Shown here: positions 1-6,448 of the stretch, piece after piece
Layout of the letters: each line of letters opens with the position of its first letter
Numbering within the stretch: the stretch's first letter is position 1
Assembly (NCBI GenBank): GCA_964549245.1
Contig: CAZJUO010000026.1
Span: 1-14,567 of the forward strand
Origin: CAZJUO01 sp964549245
GTDB lineage: Bacteria > Patescibacteriota > Patescibacteriia > UBA10025 > JAHIVO01
Reading direction: 5' to 3'
Length of the DNA: 14,567 bases
The notes under the pieces: model-generated
Told to the model about the DNA's origin: nothing
What the model saw: only the letters and a program-made list of their open reading frames with translations
Database searches by the model: none
Program-made: the position numbers and the translations under genes

Positions 1-86
1 AAGTGTACCATTTTCGGTACCCGAGAGGTGTTACCGATGTATCTCATCTTTTGCAGACATCCAGCGGTACTTCCTATTATACTCAC

Positions 87-115
87 TTGACAGTAAATCA
101 GCAATACCATACAAT
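87..115 (+). promoter_or_regulatory. sigma-70-type promoter for a candidate small RNA
   Basis: TTGACA at 87-92 and TACAAT at 110-115 are separated by exactly 17 bases, which is a near-consensus housekeeping promoter. Transcription would start near 122. There is no ribosome binding site followed by a credible new gene downstream, only a terminator about 130 bases later, so this promoter probably drives a short non-coding transcript. Its presence also argues against the surrounding open frame (3-260) being the end of a real gene. Confidence 0.6.
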
Positions 116-121
116 ATTTAT

Positions 122-256
122 ACCATTGACCTTTGTTTATTTATCAACATTGCCGAAGGGGTATAAAGTGGAGGTTGTCTCCTTAACTAGCAACGTTCAG
201 GCATATAAAGAAGTTCAAGCTATGAGCTGGAATTCCCCTTCGGCTCTTTTTTTATT
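122..256 (+). ncRNA. candidate small RNA, about 130 nt
   Basis: The region lies between a good promoter (87-115) and a terminator (224-256). The sequence GCCGAAGGGG at 152-161 is exactly complementary to CCCCTTCGGC at 235-244, so the two ends of the transcript can form a 10-bp closing helix. Inside it, GGAG (170-173) can pair with CTCC (179-182). The closing helix competes with the local terminator hairpin for 239-244, so the RNA may have two states. I see no tmRNA, SRP, RNase P or 6S signature. An open frame of 85 codons (3-260) covers it, but it ends inside the T-tract of the terminator, which is unusual for a gene; I regard it as chance or the tail of something upstream. Confidence 0.45.
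224..256 (+). terminator. intrinsic terminator
   Basis: GAGCTGGA (224-231) pairs with TTCGGCTC (239-246), eight pairs including two G-U, with a seven-base loop, followed directly by a run of seven T. It would end the candidate RNA starting near 122. The converging surface-protein gene ends at 271 on the other strand. Confidence 0.65.
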
Positions 257-270
257 CTAGCAACAGAATC

Positions 271-2586
271 TTACATACTAGGGTTCTTCTTTTTTTGCTT
301 ATACTTTTTAATACCTAATACTGCCACTACCGCCGCCACTACACCCAAGGTAATAAGCAGATAGGTGGTAACCTGCTGGCTGCCAGTAGTTGGAGGCAAC
401 TCGATCACTTCTTTTTCTGTCTCGGCGCCCAAAACTCCCCCTGGTTCGTTCGTCTCGCTTGGTTCGGAAACGAGGTCATGAATCTCAATATCCGCGGCTG
501 TCCTGGGCAGCAGGCGCAAACCCGCGCTTGTTTTGTCTAAAACTCCGGTAATGGTAACCATATCACCCGGGTCTAGCGCTGGCTGTTCTATGCCAGCGCT
601 TTTTTGGATAAAGGCGCGGAGTACATTACCGTATTCATCCATCAGATAAATGCCCCGGCTGTTGGCCTTTTCCACCTCGCCGGTGACCGTCAAAATTTTA
701 CCCAGATAATCCTCGCTGACATCACCAATCGCCAATTCTATTTTTGTGGTATCAGAAGCAGTTTTTTGTTCCGTTTCCTCGTCATCTAGTAATTCCTCCT
801 CTTCATCAGTATTTTCTGTAAATACATTTTCGGAACCTTGGGTAATTTCTTCTGTCCAGGCCCATCCTCCTTCTTCCGTCCTGGAAAACGAGCTGTCTTT
901 TGAGGCCTTTTCGTACTCCACTCCGTTGATAATAGTACCGTCAGGATCAATAAGATAAATTATATCCCCAGAATTATTAAGTGTAATACGGCTTTCCGAT
1001 CGTTCGACAACTAAATAACTTAACGCTTCAATGATAAACTCATCAGTAAAAACAAAACTACCTTTTCGGTCAGTTAACTGCCATCCCGTCAAGGCAATAT
1101 CCCCATCCCCGGGATTATAAATTTCAATAAATTCGCATTCTTTATCCGAAGGTGAGCATGACGGTAATAATTCAGTAATTAGTAAATGATCAGAATAATC
1201 GTATCCAGTAATTTCAATTTCTACTTCCGCTTCAGCCTCCCCGCCCTTTTCATCAATTACTGACAAAACTGCAAGATAACTGCCTGGCTCACTATACGCA
1301 TGCTCGGCTTTTCGGCCTTCGTCGGCCGTACCATCACCAAAATCCCAAATAAATTCCATAGCATCGCCGTCAGCGTCTTCTGTATCCGAAGCATCAAATG
1401 TGATAGTTTGATTAATTTTAGCTTCTTCATTGCTAACCTCTATTGAAGCTTCGGGTAATTCATTTTGTATAATAAAAACATTTTTATAACCGGGGGTGAC
1501 TTCATCAGTCCACTGCCACTGACCATTCACGAGACTGTATGATTGCTCTTCCTGGCAATCAATATAGGCCTGTTCGGCTGCTTTCACTTCGTCAGGGTTA
1601 TATAACTGCGCCGCATCACCAGTATTATTAAGGCTAATTCCGGAAATTTCTTTTTGTATAACGAAATATCCATGCGCTTTGATAACCGTATCAGTAAAAT
1701 CAGCATTTTGGATCGTATATCGGCGACTGCTCTCATCTCCCACTTGCCAATCAACTAAATCAACCGGCTGACCGCTTGTATTGTACAGCTCTATAAACTC
1801 TCCGTCATCCCGGCCTTCAGGATTGGGGAATAGTTCAGAGATAATTATAGCTTTTGAATACTCTATCGAATCGTTCGTATCATCATTGGTATTATCTGAC
1901 GATGAATTTGAATTATCACTGCCTAAACCAGGTTGGTCAGGCACAGTCGGCAATTCCGTATCAGCATATTCCGGTTCTGATAAACTGTTTTGCGGTTCTG
2001 GAACGGCTCTGCCAATAAAATCAGCATGGTTATCATCAGTGTCATGGCCATTGCCCAGAAAATAATGCATGCCGCCTTCTACCATTGCATCTTCAGTAGA
2101 ATCAGCTCGCGCTTTTCGCTCCACGCTCTTGGCGGCACCTGGATTGGCAAGCGGCGTCCCTTCATAATCAATAGCCGAACCAAAGCCTACCGCATCTACA
2201 ACCTGCTCATCCGCGTCCAATAGCACCACCGTATTGTTATCGGCTATTGAATTGGAGGTTGTATAGTAACTGTCAGCTGAAACAGATCCCGTATATCCAA
2301 TGGGGTGCGTAATCAGATAATAAGAATCCGGCGCCACCGATTGTTCACTAAAATTATCCACCAAAACGTATTCGTTTCCCGAAGCGGTTTTTTTTGCCAG
2401 CTGCCAGCCGGTTAGATCAATAATCGAATCAGTCGGATTGTACAACTCTACGAACTCGTCAGTGCTATGGCCACTACCGCCGGTAATTTGAATTTCGCTG
2501 ATGACGATGTTGGTAGCTGGTTGGGCCTTGGCTGTTTGTGGCACAAACAATACAAGGATGATAATAATATTTAGGATTTTATTCAT
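271..2586 (-). CDS. secreted multi-domain lamin-tail/PKD surface protein, C-terminally anchored
   Basis: A 771-residue exported protein. Residues 1-21 look like a signal peptide. Three lamin-tail-type domains are visible: about 27-150, 246-370 and 466-590, each opening with an I(S/T)E(L/I)-type strand, then EF(V/I)E(L/I)YN and a DLTGWQL-like strand. A PKD domain lies at about 375-460 (WDFGDGT at 414-420). An OB-like beta domain lies at about 615-705 (ILTVTGEVEK, then GDMVTITGVL). Linkers at 205-240 and 590-612 are rich in S/N/D or E/D. The C-terminus has LPPTTG (730-735), a membrane helix (about 740-758) and a lysine-rich tail, resembling a sortase or cell-wall anchor. Lamin-tail proteins of this build are common in Patescibacteria. 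A role in surface adhesion or extracellular DNA binding is a guess. It lies 151 bp downstream of ssb, and its ATG has no clear Shine-Dalgarno. Confidence 0.85.
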   Translation of the reverse strand: MNKILNIIIILVLFVPQTAKAQPATNIVISEIQITGGSGHSTDEFVELYNPTDSIIDLTGWQLAKKTASGNEYVLVDNFSEQSVAPDSYYLITHPIGYTGSVSADSYYTTSNSIADNNTVVLLDADEQVVDAVGFGSAIDYEGTPLANPGAAKSVERKARADSTEDAMVEGGMHYFLGNGHDTDDNHADFIGRAVPEPQNSLSEPEYADTELPTVPDQPGLGSDNSNSSSDNTNDDTNDSIEYSKAIIISELFPNPEGRDDGEFIELYNTSGQPVDLVDWQVGDESSRRYTIQNADFTDTVIKAHGYFVIQKEISGISLNNTGDAAQLYNPDEVKAAEQAYIDCQEEQSYSLVNGQWQWTDEVTPGYKNVFIIQNELPEASIEVSNEEAKINQTITFDASDTEDADGDAMEFIWDFGDGTADEGRKAEHAYSEPGSYLAVLSVIDEKGGEAEAEVEIEITGYDYSDHLLITELLPSCSPSDKECEFIEIYNPGDGDIALTGWQLTDRKGSFVFTDEFIIEALSYLVVERSESRITLNNSGDIIYLIDPDGTIINGVEYEKASKDSSFSRTEEGGWAWTEEITQGSENVFTENTDEEEELLDDEETEQKTASDTTKIELAIGDVSEDYLGKILTVTGEVEKANSRGIYLMDEYGNVLRAFIQKSAGIEQPALDPGDMVTITGVLDKTSAGLRLLPRTAADIEIHDLVSEPSETNEPGGVLGAETEKEVIELPPTTGSQQVTTYLLITLGVVAAVVAVLGIKKYKQKKKNPSM

Positions 2587-2680
2587 CTATTTATAGGATT
2601 AGACGAACTATAAGAGCTATAAGCTCAAAGGTTGATAAAACGATATATTCACCCCCTCTCTCCCCGATCGTACCGAGACC

Positions 2681-2726
2681 TTCCCCGAAAACGGAACGAC
2701 CGGGAAGACAAGGAGCAAAATGCTCC
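2681..2726 (-). other. two hairpins downstream of ssb
   Basis: GGAGCA (2712-2717) pairs with TGCTCC (2721-2726) across a three-base loop, and a CTTCCC/GGGAAG hairpin lies next to it at about 2681-2706. They follow the ssb stop codon. Neither has a T-tract on the minus strand, so they could be 3'-end stabilisers or weak terminators rather than classical ones. The rest of 2587-2737 shows no gene. Confidence 0.35.
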
Positions 2727-2737
2727 CTATCTTGGCT

Positions 2738-3163
2738 TTAGGCGCCGCTTTCAGCCGGTACTTTATTGAGGTCAATCTCCTCAACTACCACCTCGTCATT
2801 GGCTTTTTTGGCCTCGCCGTCCGTTTTTTTCTTGGCACCGCCGAGCATGATCAGATTATTGGCCACGATTTCAGTGGTATAGCGCTTGATGCCGTCTTTG
2901 CCTTCCCAGTTGCGGTTGTGCAAGCGTCCGTCAATATAGACTTTATCGCCCTTTTTCAGGTATTTTTCTACCACGCCGCCCAGCCGGCCCCAGGCAATTA
3001 TGGAATGGTATTCGGTGTTTTCCTTCTTTTCTTTTGACTTAGCGTCCCTCCAGGCATGGCTTGTAGCCACCCGAAACCGGGCAATGGATTGGCCGGACGA
3101 TAGAGCTTTGACGATCGGATTGGCTACCAGGTTGCCGATCAGCTCTGCTTTGTTGAGATTCAT
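2738..3163 (-). CDS. ssb: single-stranded DNA-binding protein
   Basis: SSB binds single-stranded DNA as an oligomer during replication, recombination and repair. The 141-residue product starts MNLNKAELIGNL, followed by the family pattern of an OB fold: VANPIVKALSSGQ, IARFRVATSHAW, a W in IIAWGRLGGVVEKYLKKGDKVYIDGRL, and TTEIVANNLIML. The C-terminal 30 or so residues are charged and end in VPAESGA, lacking the acidic DDIPF-type tip that recruits partner proteins in many bacteria. The open frame extends upstream to 3196, but family alignment favours the ATG at 3161-3163, because the preceding residues (MLKTNMLMRKR) are not part of the SSB fold. The Shine-Dalgarno (GAGAAA) is weak. Confidence 0.93.
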   Translation of the reverse strand: MNLNKAELIGNLVANPIVKALSSGQSIARFRVATSHAWRDAKSKEKKENTEYHSIIAWGRLGGVVEKYLKKGDKVYIDGRLHNRNWEGKDGIKRYTTEIVANNLIMLGGAKKKTDGEAKKANDEVVVEEIDLNKVPAESGA

Positions 3164-3311
3164 ACGTTTTCTCATTAACATATTAGTTTTTAACAAATGA
3201 CTATCGCCAACAGCTATGCCTTGTTGTAATTACGTTATTGGCCAGGCAAAACATGCTATTGGATAATCATTTATTTTTAGCTAATATTAGCAATTATTAA
3301 CTCCTTTACAG

Positions 3312-3345
3312 AAAAACTTGACAAGTTTTTTAAAGGTTCTACAAT
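3312..3345 (+). promoter_or_regulatory. strong promoter with a dyad centred on the -35 box
   Basis: TTGACA (3318-3323) and TACAAT (3340-3345) are 16 bases apart, close to consensus. The -35 box sits in the middle of a 19-bp perfect inverted repeat, AAAAACTTG-A-CAAGTTTTT (3312-3330), which could be a repressor operator or simply an AT-rich palindrome. It points away from ssb and toward the structured region at 3352-3526. No plus-strand protein gene follows. Confidence 0.6.
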
Positions 3346-3351
3346 TAAAAA

Positions 3352-3526
3352 CAGCTCCAGAAAAATATACCCAAAATCTTGCGAAAGCATTCTTATCCGA
3401 ACACACCTACTTGTTAGGTTGCTTAGGATGAAAATGATAGATCAGATAGTATATTTTTCGTCTCTATGAGCGCCCAGTTGACGACCGGCTCTTAAACTAA
3501 GGTCGTCTTTTGGGTATGTGGGTTTT
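3352..3526 (+). ncRNA. candidate structured non-coding RNA, about 175 nt
   Basis: The 3197-3524 gap has no coding frame but a good plus-strand promoter (3318-3345) and dense complementarity. ATACCCAAAA (3367-3376) pairs perfectly with TTTTGGGTAT (3508-3517). Immediately inside it, GACGACC (3480-3486) pairs with GGTCGTC (3501-3507). TGC-GAAA-GCA (3380-3389) is a GNRA hairpin, and ACCTA/TAGGT (3405-3409/3415-3419) sits within ATCC/GGAT (3395-3398/3426-3429). An 11-bp perfect alternative helix, 3360-3370 with 3449-3459, overlaps the closing helix, so the two are mutually exclusive at 3367-3370. A T-run at 3523-3526 may be the end. It does not match the tmRNA, SRP, RNase P or 6S sequences I know. 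Its 3' end meets the stop codon of the small membrane-protein gene on the other strand. Confidence 0.5.
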
Positions 3527-3623
3527 AGAAGAACAGATAAATTGTTCCGGCAACGAGGAAAGCGATGATAAAAAGTAAAACTGCGATTGCTACCGGCTTA
3601 GAAAAATCTTTGTCTTGTTCCAT
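3525..3623 (-). CDS. 32-residue single-pass membrane microprotein
   Basis: The frame reads MEQDKDFSKPVAIAVLLFII and continues AFLVAGTIYLFF before TAA at 3525-3527. It has a short charged N-terminus (about 9 residues) followed by one hydrophobic helix running to the C-terminus, a normal build for a small membrane protein. Its ATG (3621-3623) lies only four bases after the stop of the preceding gene (3628-4950), which points to translational coupling in one operon. No strong Shine-Dalgarno is visible. I do not recognise a family. It could be a partner or regulator of the anchored protein encoded upstream. Confidence 0.6.
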   Translation of the reverse strand: MEQDKDFSKPVAIAVLLFIIAFLVAGTIYLFF

Positions 3624-3627
3624 CGTA

Positions 3628-4950
3628 TTACAATTGTTGATAGCTTATAAAAGTATAAAACTTATCGCCGGTTTGCATTGAGCTGGGTGATTCGGGGTAA
3701 CTTGTAGTTTGGGTATAAATAGCCTGCTGGGTAACACTCGCCAAATCAATTAGTTCTAGCGAATGATACTGATCATCCCAAACGGATTTTCTGGTATTCT
3801 TATATAACAACACATCATCATTAATCCAAGCAATGAAATCACCGCTTTTTTTAAAATCTTGCACAAAAGCGTCAGTATTTAAATCAATTAAATGAAATCC
3901 ATGTTGGTTTAGTTGCACGGACTTGCTTTGCGAATCATATGGACCTCTGGCTAAAATTAGTTTATTTCCGCCTGGTGATAACAATTGACCGATATCATTC
4001 CTTTCACGCGGATAGAGCGCAGCCTCCATTGTTTTGTTGTCCCGACCATAAACTGTCTCCATAGCTGTACTCTCATAATTGTATAAAATAATGTCTCTGG
4101 GTTGATCTAAACCCCGAGCTAAAAGCAATAAGTTATACGCGGGAATGGCATCAAAAAATATTAATGCCTGTTTGCTGCTTTCAGCAAATGCTTCCTGTGA
4201 TATATCTTCTTCATATATACCTGGCGCGCCAGTGAATAGTATTTGCTCTTTTGTGTTTTGTTCAATACCAACTTTATAAACTATCAGGTGGTCTCCAACA
4301 TCACCTCCCTGTGACGGACCGACAATAATAATCAGGTTGCCTGTCGAATCAAAGGCTATAGGCTCAATATAAGAAAGCGTCTGGCCATCATACTCAAAGT
4401 CCGAGGCCGCAAAGCTTACCACCATTTCGCCAGAATTAACATCATAAACCCTCAAGGACATACTTTTATCTAATAAATCATCCGTATCCACTGATTCGTA
4501 TTCCTGTACCGCTATCATTTGTCCTTTTGTATCCGCAATAAATGTTCCTAAATAATCACCTCGGATCTCAACTTCACCAATTAGCGTCCCTGAAAAAATA
4601 AAATGTTGTACGGTTGTGTTATTGCTGGTATCCGGAGTTACCAGAAACCCGTCATTAGTAACTAACATTTCAGAAAATCGCATATTCATGCTAGAAAAAG
4701 TAAAAAGTTCATTAGTGGATTGGCTATCCAGATCATAGGAAAATATCGTTGTGTCAAAATTATCCGCGTCAACATACTCATTGACGTAATAAAAAACCTG
4801 TCTGCCACTAATTTGCTCCTTGGCTTGTTTTGTGAGCGCCGTATCGCTATTTCGATTATCACTAGTTTCAGGAAATAGCAAATAATATGCGATCACTCCC
4901 ATAATAACCAACACAGCGATAATTACGATACCCAAATAATTTTTTTTCAT
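3628..4950 (-). CDS. membrane-anchored extracellular protein, probably beta-propeller-like
   Basis: A 440-residue protein with two lysines then one N-terminal membrane helix (about residues 6-26), placing roughly 410 residues outside the cell. The outer part contains repeated blocks of paired hydrophobic strands followed by turns, for example IFSYDLDSQST, LRVYDVNSGEM, LIVYKVGIEQN, IILYNYESTAM, FHLIDLNTDAF and LELIDLASVTQ. This spacing resembles WD40/TolB-type propeller blades, but I see no diagnostic motif, so this is inference from strand pattern. It lies 75 bp downstream of the papain-fold lipoprotein, with a stem-loop (4980-5007) between them, and is directly followed by a 32-residue membrane protein. 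It is probably the membrane-bound partner in that module. Its start codon lacks a Shine-Dalgarno. Confidence 0.75.
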   Translation of the reverse strand: MKKNYLGIVIIAVLVIMGVIAYYLLFPETSDNRNSDTALTKQAKEQISGRQVFYYVNEYVDADNFDTTIFSYDLDSQSTNELFTFSSMNMRFSEMLVTNDGFLVTPDTSNNTTVQHFIFSGTLIGEVEIRGDYLGTFIADTKGQMIAVQEYESVDTDDLLDKSMSLRVYDVNSGEMVVSFAASDFEYDGQTLSYIEPIAFDSTGNLIIIVGPSQGGDVGDHLIVYKVGIEQNTKEQILFTGAPGIYEEDISQEAFAESSKQALIFFDAIPAYNLLLLARGLDQPRDIILYNYESTAMETVYGRDNKTMEAALYPRERNDIGQLLSPGGNKLILARGPYDSQSKSVQLNQHGFHLIDLNTDAFVQDFKKSGDFIAWINDDVLLYKNTRKSVWDDQYHSLELIDLASVTQQAIYTQTTSYPESPSSMQTGDKFYTFISYQQL

Positions 4951-4979
4951 ATTTTTTTAAATAAATAATAATTAATGGA

Positions 4980-5007
4980 GTGGCGAGGAATATTACTCCC
5001 TCGCCAC
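4980..5007 (-). terminator. intergenic hairpin between lipoprotein and anchored protein genes
   Basis: GTGGCGAGG (4980-4988) pairs perfectly with CCTCGCCAC (4999-5007), a strong GC-rich stem. Read on the minus strand, the stem is followed by an AT-rich stretch but not a clean U-run, so it may be a partial terminator or a stabilising 3' hairpin that lowers expression of the next gene. Its arm and loop read GGGAGTAATATT, nearly the same as the equivalent hairpin at 8133-8167. Confidence 0.5.
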
Positions 5008-5025
5008 ACTATGTAACAGATACCA

Positions 5026-5871
5026 TTACCATACTCTATACTGATACAGTTTGTGGCTGCCATATGGAAAATAATGACGAGCTATCATTCCATTGCCCAT
5101 GCCGGCAATATAATTTGCGTCAATAACATCAATTTTGGTGGCATGTCCAGCTCCATTACGACTTAGAACCGTAAAAACAATCGCAGTATGCGGCGTCCCG
5201 TAGCATGTCGGGCGCTGGATAATATCCCCCGGTTTGCAATATGATATATCGCCATGAGCATAATAATAACCAGCCGGGAGACTATAACGATTGCCAGTAG
5301 CACGCTTAAGGATCCGATTAGCAAAATACTTACAATTTCCCCCACGTCCGTAACCTAACCCGTCATAATTCCAATCACCAACGATCCACCACGCCCTATT
5401 CCAATAATAGTGACGCGTTGACTGGCCAAAATTGCCTTGTAAATATTTCGTTCGAGATAAAGCATAGCAGATCTCGCGCCAACAAGCATATCGCCAATAG
5501 TCAGAAAGGGCCGATAAAGAAATCTGGTCATCGATGGTTTTCTTACTGTACTTATAATCCGATAAGCGTAGAAACTCCTGAAACAACTCTTGCTCACATG
5601 CCGGTATGGTACTTCCATTTAATGGTATTAGGTTGCCTTTTTCATCTACTGAAAAACGGTATTTCCCCTTCTCTAAAGCATTTTGGAAAGCGACCGCCTC
5701 TTGATGGTCGACTTCCTCCGGCGGACTATTATCCCCAGCATGTTCATTAACGGTTATCTTCTCTTCCGGGCTGCTAATCCGGTTTTCAGCATCAGAACAG
5801 CCCATAAAGGCTGCCAGCAAAAGTAAGGCGGCTATTACGGCCGCGGCCAGTTTACAATATGTGTGAAACAC
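5026..5871 (-). CDS. predicted lipoprotein with a papain-fold (CHAP/NlpC-like) domain
   Basis: A 281-residue exported protein. A hydrophobic leader ends in AAFMGC, a lipobox-like site (F at -3 is less usual), followed by a polar linker. The C-terminal half (about 170-275) has a papain-fold pattern: a Cys in GRGGNCKYFANRIL, then a His in GTPHTAIVF, then a polar residue in IDVIDANY. This is the Cys-His-Asn/Asp order of CHAP and NlpC/P60 peptidases, which cleave peptidoglycan peptides or act as amidases. The GDIIQRP segment before the His is also typical. The GTG start (5869-5871) is supported by AAGGAG seven bases upstream. The leader contains one copy of the 137-bp repeat. A cell-wall hydrolase acting on self or on a neighbour is plausible. 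Confidence 0.72.
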   Translation of the reverse strand: MFHTYCKLAAAVIAALLLLAAFMGCSDAENRISSPEEKITVNEHAGDNSPPEEVDHQEAVAFQNALEKGKYRFSVDEKGNLIPLNGSTIPACEQELFQEFLRLSDYKYSKKTIDDQISLSALSDYWRYACWREICYALSRTKYLQGNFGQSTRHYYWNRAWWIVGDWNYDGLGYGRGGNCKYFANRILKRATGNRYSLPAGYYYAHGDISYCKPGDIIQRPTCYGTPHTAIVFTVLSRNGAGHATKIDVIDANYIAGMGNGMIARHYFPYGSHKLYQYRVW

Positions 5872-5928
5872 GATTTTCTCCTTGTTTGAAAGAATTTCAG
5901 TTGTCTTAGTTGAAAAACAGCAATCAAT

Positions 5929-6065
5929 CTTTCAGAACTACCCACGTAGCATTCTGAAAGAGGGCACCCCTTTTAGTAACCGTATGGCTTCATAAGCACC
6001 TGTCTTTCCCGTTAAACCGTTTTTTTGGCTTAACGATGTTGGTAATGAGCGATGTTTATTGTTTG
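5929..6065 (-). repeat. 137-bp perfect direct repeat, copy A
   Basis: Bases 5929-6065 are identical to 7160-7296. The repeat starts inside the last codons of the 114-residue gene (both upstream genes therefore end in Lys-Gln-stop) and ends 57 bases before the GTG of the papain-fold lipoprotein. Two hairpins are visible on the minus strand: CGTTAAGCC/GGTTTAACG (6010-6018 with 6027-6035) and CTTTCAGAA/TTCTGAAAG (5929-5937 with 5952-5960), the second with an ACGUGGGU loop. The first contains a G-U pair on the minus strand that becomes an A-C mismatch on the plus strand, which favours function as minus-strand RNA. Confidence 0.9.
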
Positions 6066-6400
6066 TAAACAGCATAGTTATTTGGCCTGATATGCAGTTT
6101 GCATCCATTTTTAAAATATATATACAAATTATCCGGCCCGCCGTAGCTAATAATATCTACATCATATTTTTTAGATAACACAGATAGGTATTCCTGGTCA
6201 CTATCTGATAGCTCTGCTTCAGATGTTGGCATCGGCCTATTTTGAAATAAACCTTGTATATTACTGGCTAATGCCTTTATTGCTGCGTCATTTTCCGAAC
6301 ATTGAACTGCTGAAGCGCTTGTTTCATTAAATATAATATACAACGCCAATCCAACTAAAATAACTAGTAAAATGATAATAATTGTTTTTTTATGGTTCAT
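6056..6400 (-). CDS. small membrane-anchored extracytoplasmic protein
   Basis: A 114-residue protein with N-terminal MNHKK and one membrane helix (about residues 6-24), followed by a 90-residue outer domain. Two cysteines in that domain (one just after the helix in AVQCSEN, one in KNGCKLHI) could form a disulfide. I do not recognise a family. It follows the Trp-rich lipoprotein gene after 48 bp that contain a hairpin (6419-6441), the same order as the other lipoprotein/membrane pairs here, so it may be the partner of that lipoprotein. Its last three codons lie in the 137-bp repeat. No clear Shine-Dalgarno is present. Confidence 0.65.
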   Translation of the reverse strand: MNHKKTIIIILLVILVGLALYIIFNETSASAVQCSENDAAIKALASNIQGLFQNRPMPTSEAELSDSDQEYLSVLSKKYDVDIISYGGPDNLYIYFKNGCKLHIRPNNYAVYKQ

Positions 6401-6418
6401 AGTAAAATGATATTATTA

Positions 6419-6441
6419 GGCCCCAGTGGTCGACTGAAGCC
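6419..6441 (-). terminator. intergenic hairpin between Trp-rich lipoprotein and its neighbour
   Basis: On the minus strand GGCTTCAGT pairs with ACTGGGGCC (nine pairs, two of them G-U) around a five-base loop. The same positions on the plus strand give two C-A mismatches, so the structure is specific to minus-strand RNA. It is followed by an AU-rich but not U-pure stretch and probably works as a partial terminator or 3'-end protector. Confidence 0.5.
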
Positions 6442-6448
6442 CAATTGC

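Noticed and set aside
1..40. Hairpin TCGGTA/TACCGA (14-19 with 32-37) resembling the 3' hairpin of a c-di-GMP riboswitch
   Set aside because: Only one short stem is in the window and the conserved core is not visible; too little to call.
3..260. 85-codon plus-strand open frame at the window edge
   Set aside because: It contains a near-consensus promoter and ends inside a terminator T-tract, and its product has no recognisable features. I favour non-coding RNA, though a gene tail from upstream cannot be excluded.
3312..3330. AAAAACTTGACAAGTTTTT palindrome as a terminator
   Set aside because: The stem would be almost all A-T with at most a three-base loop, and it coincides with a promoter -35 box.
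6010..6035. 137-bp repeat as an integron attC site
   Set aside because: GTTRRRY- and RYYYAAC-type boxes occur, but in the inside-out order on both strands, and no integrase gene is present.
5929..6065. 137-bp repeat as a c-di-GMP-I or other known riboswitch
   Set aside because: There is a loose likeness around AAGCCATACGG, but the required core bases and the GNRA-capped hairpin are missing.
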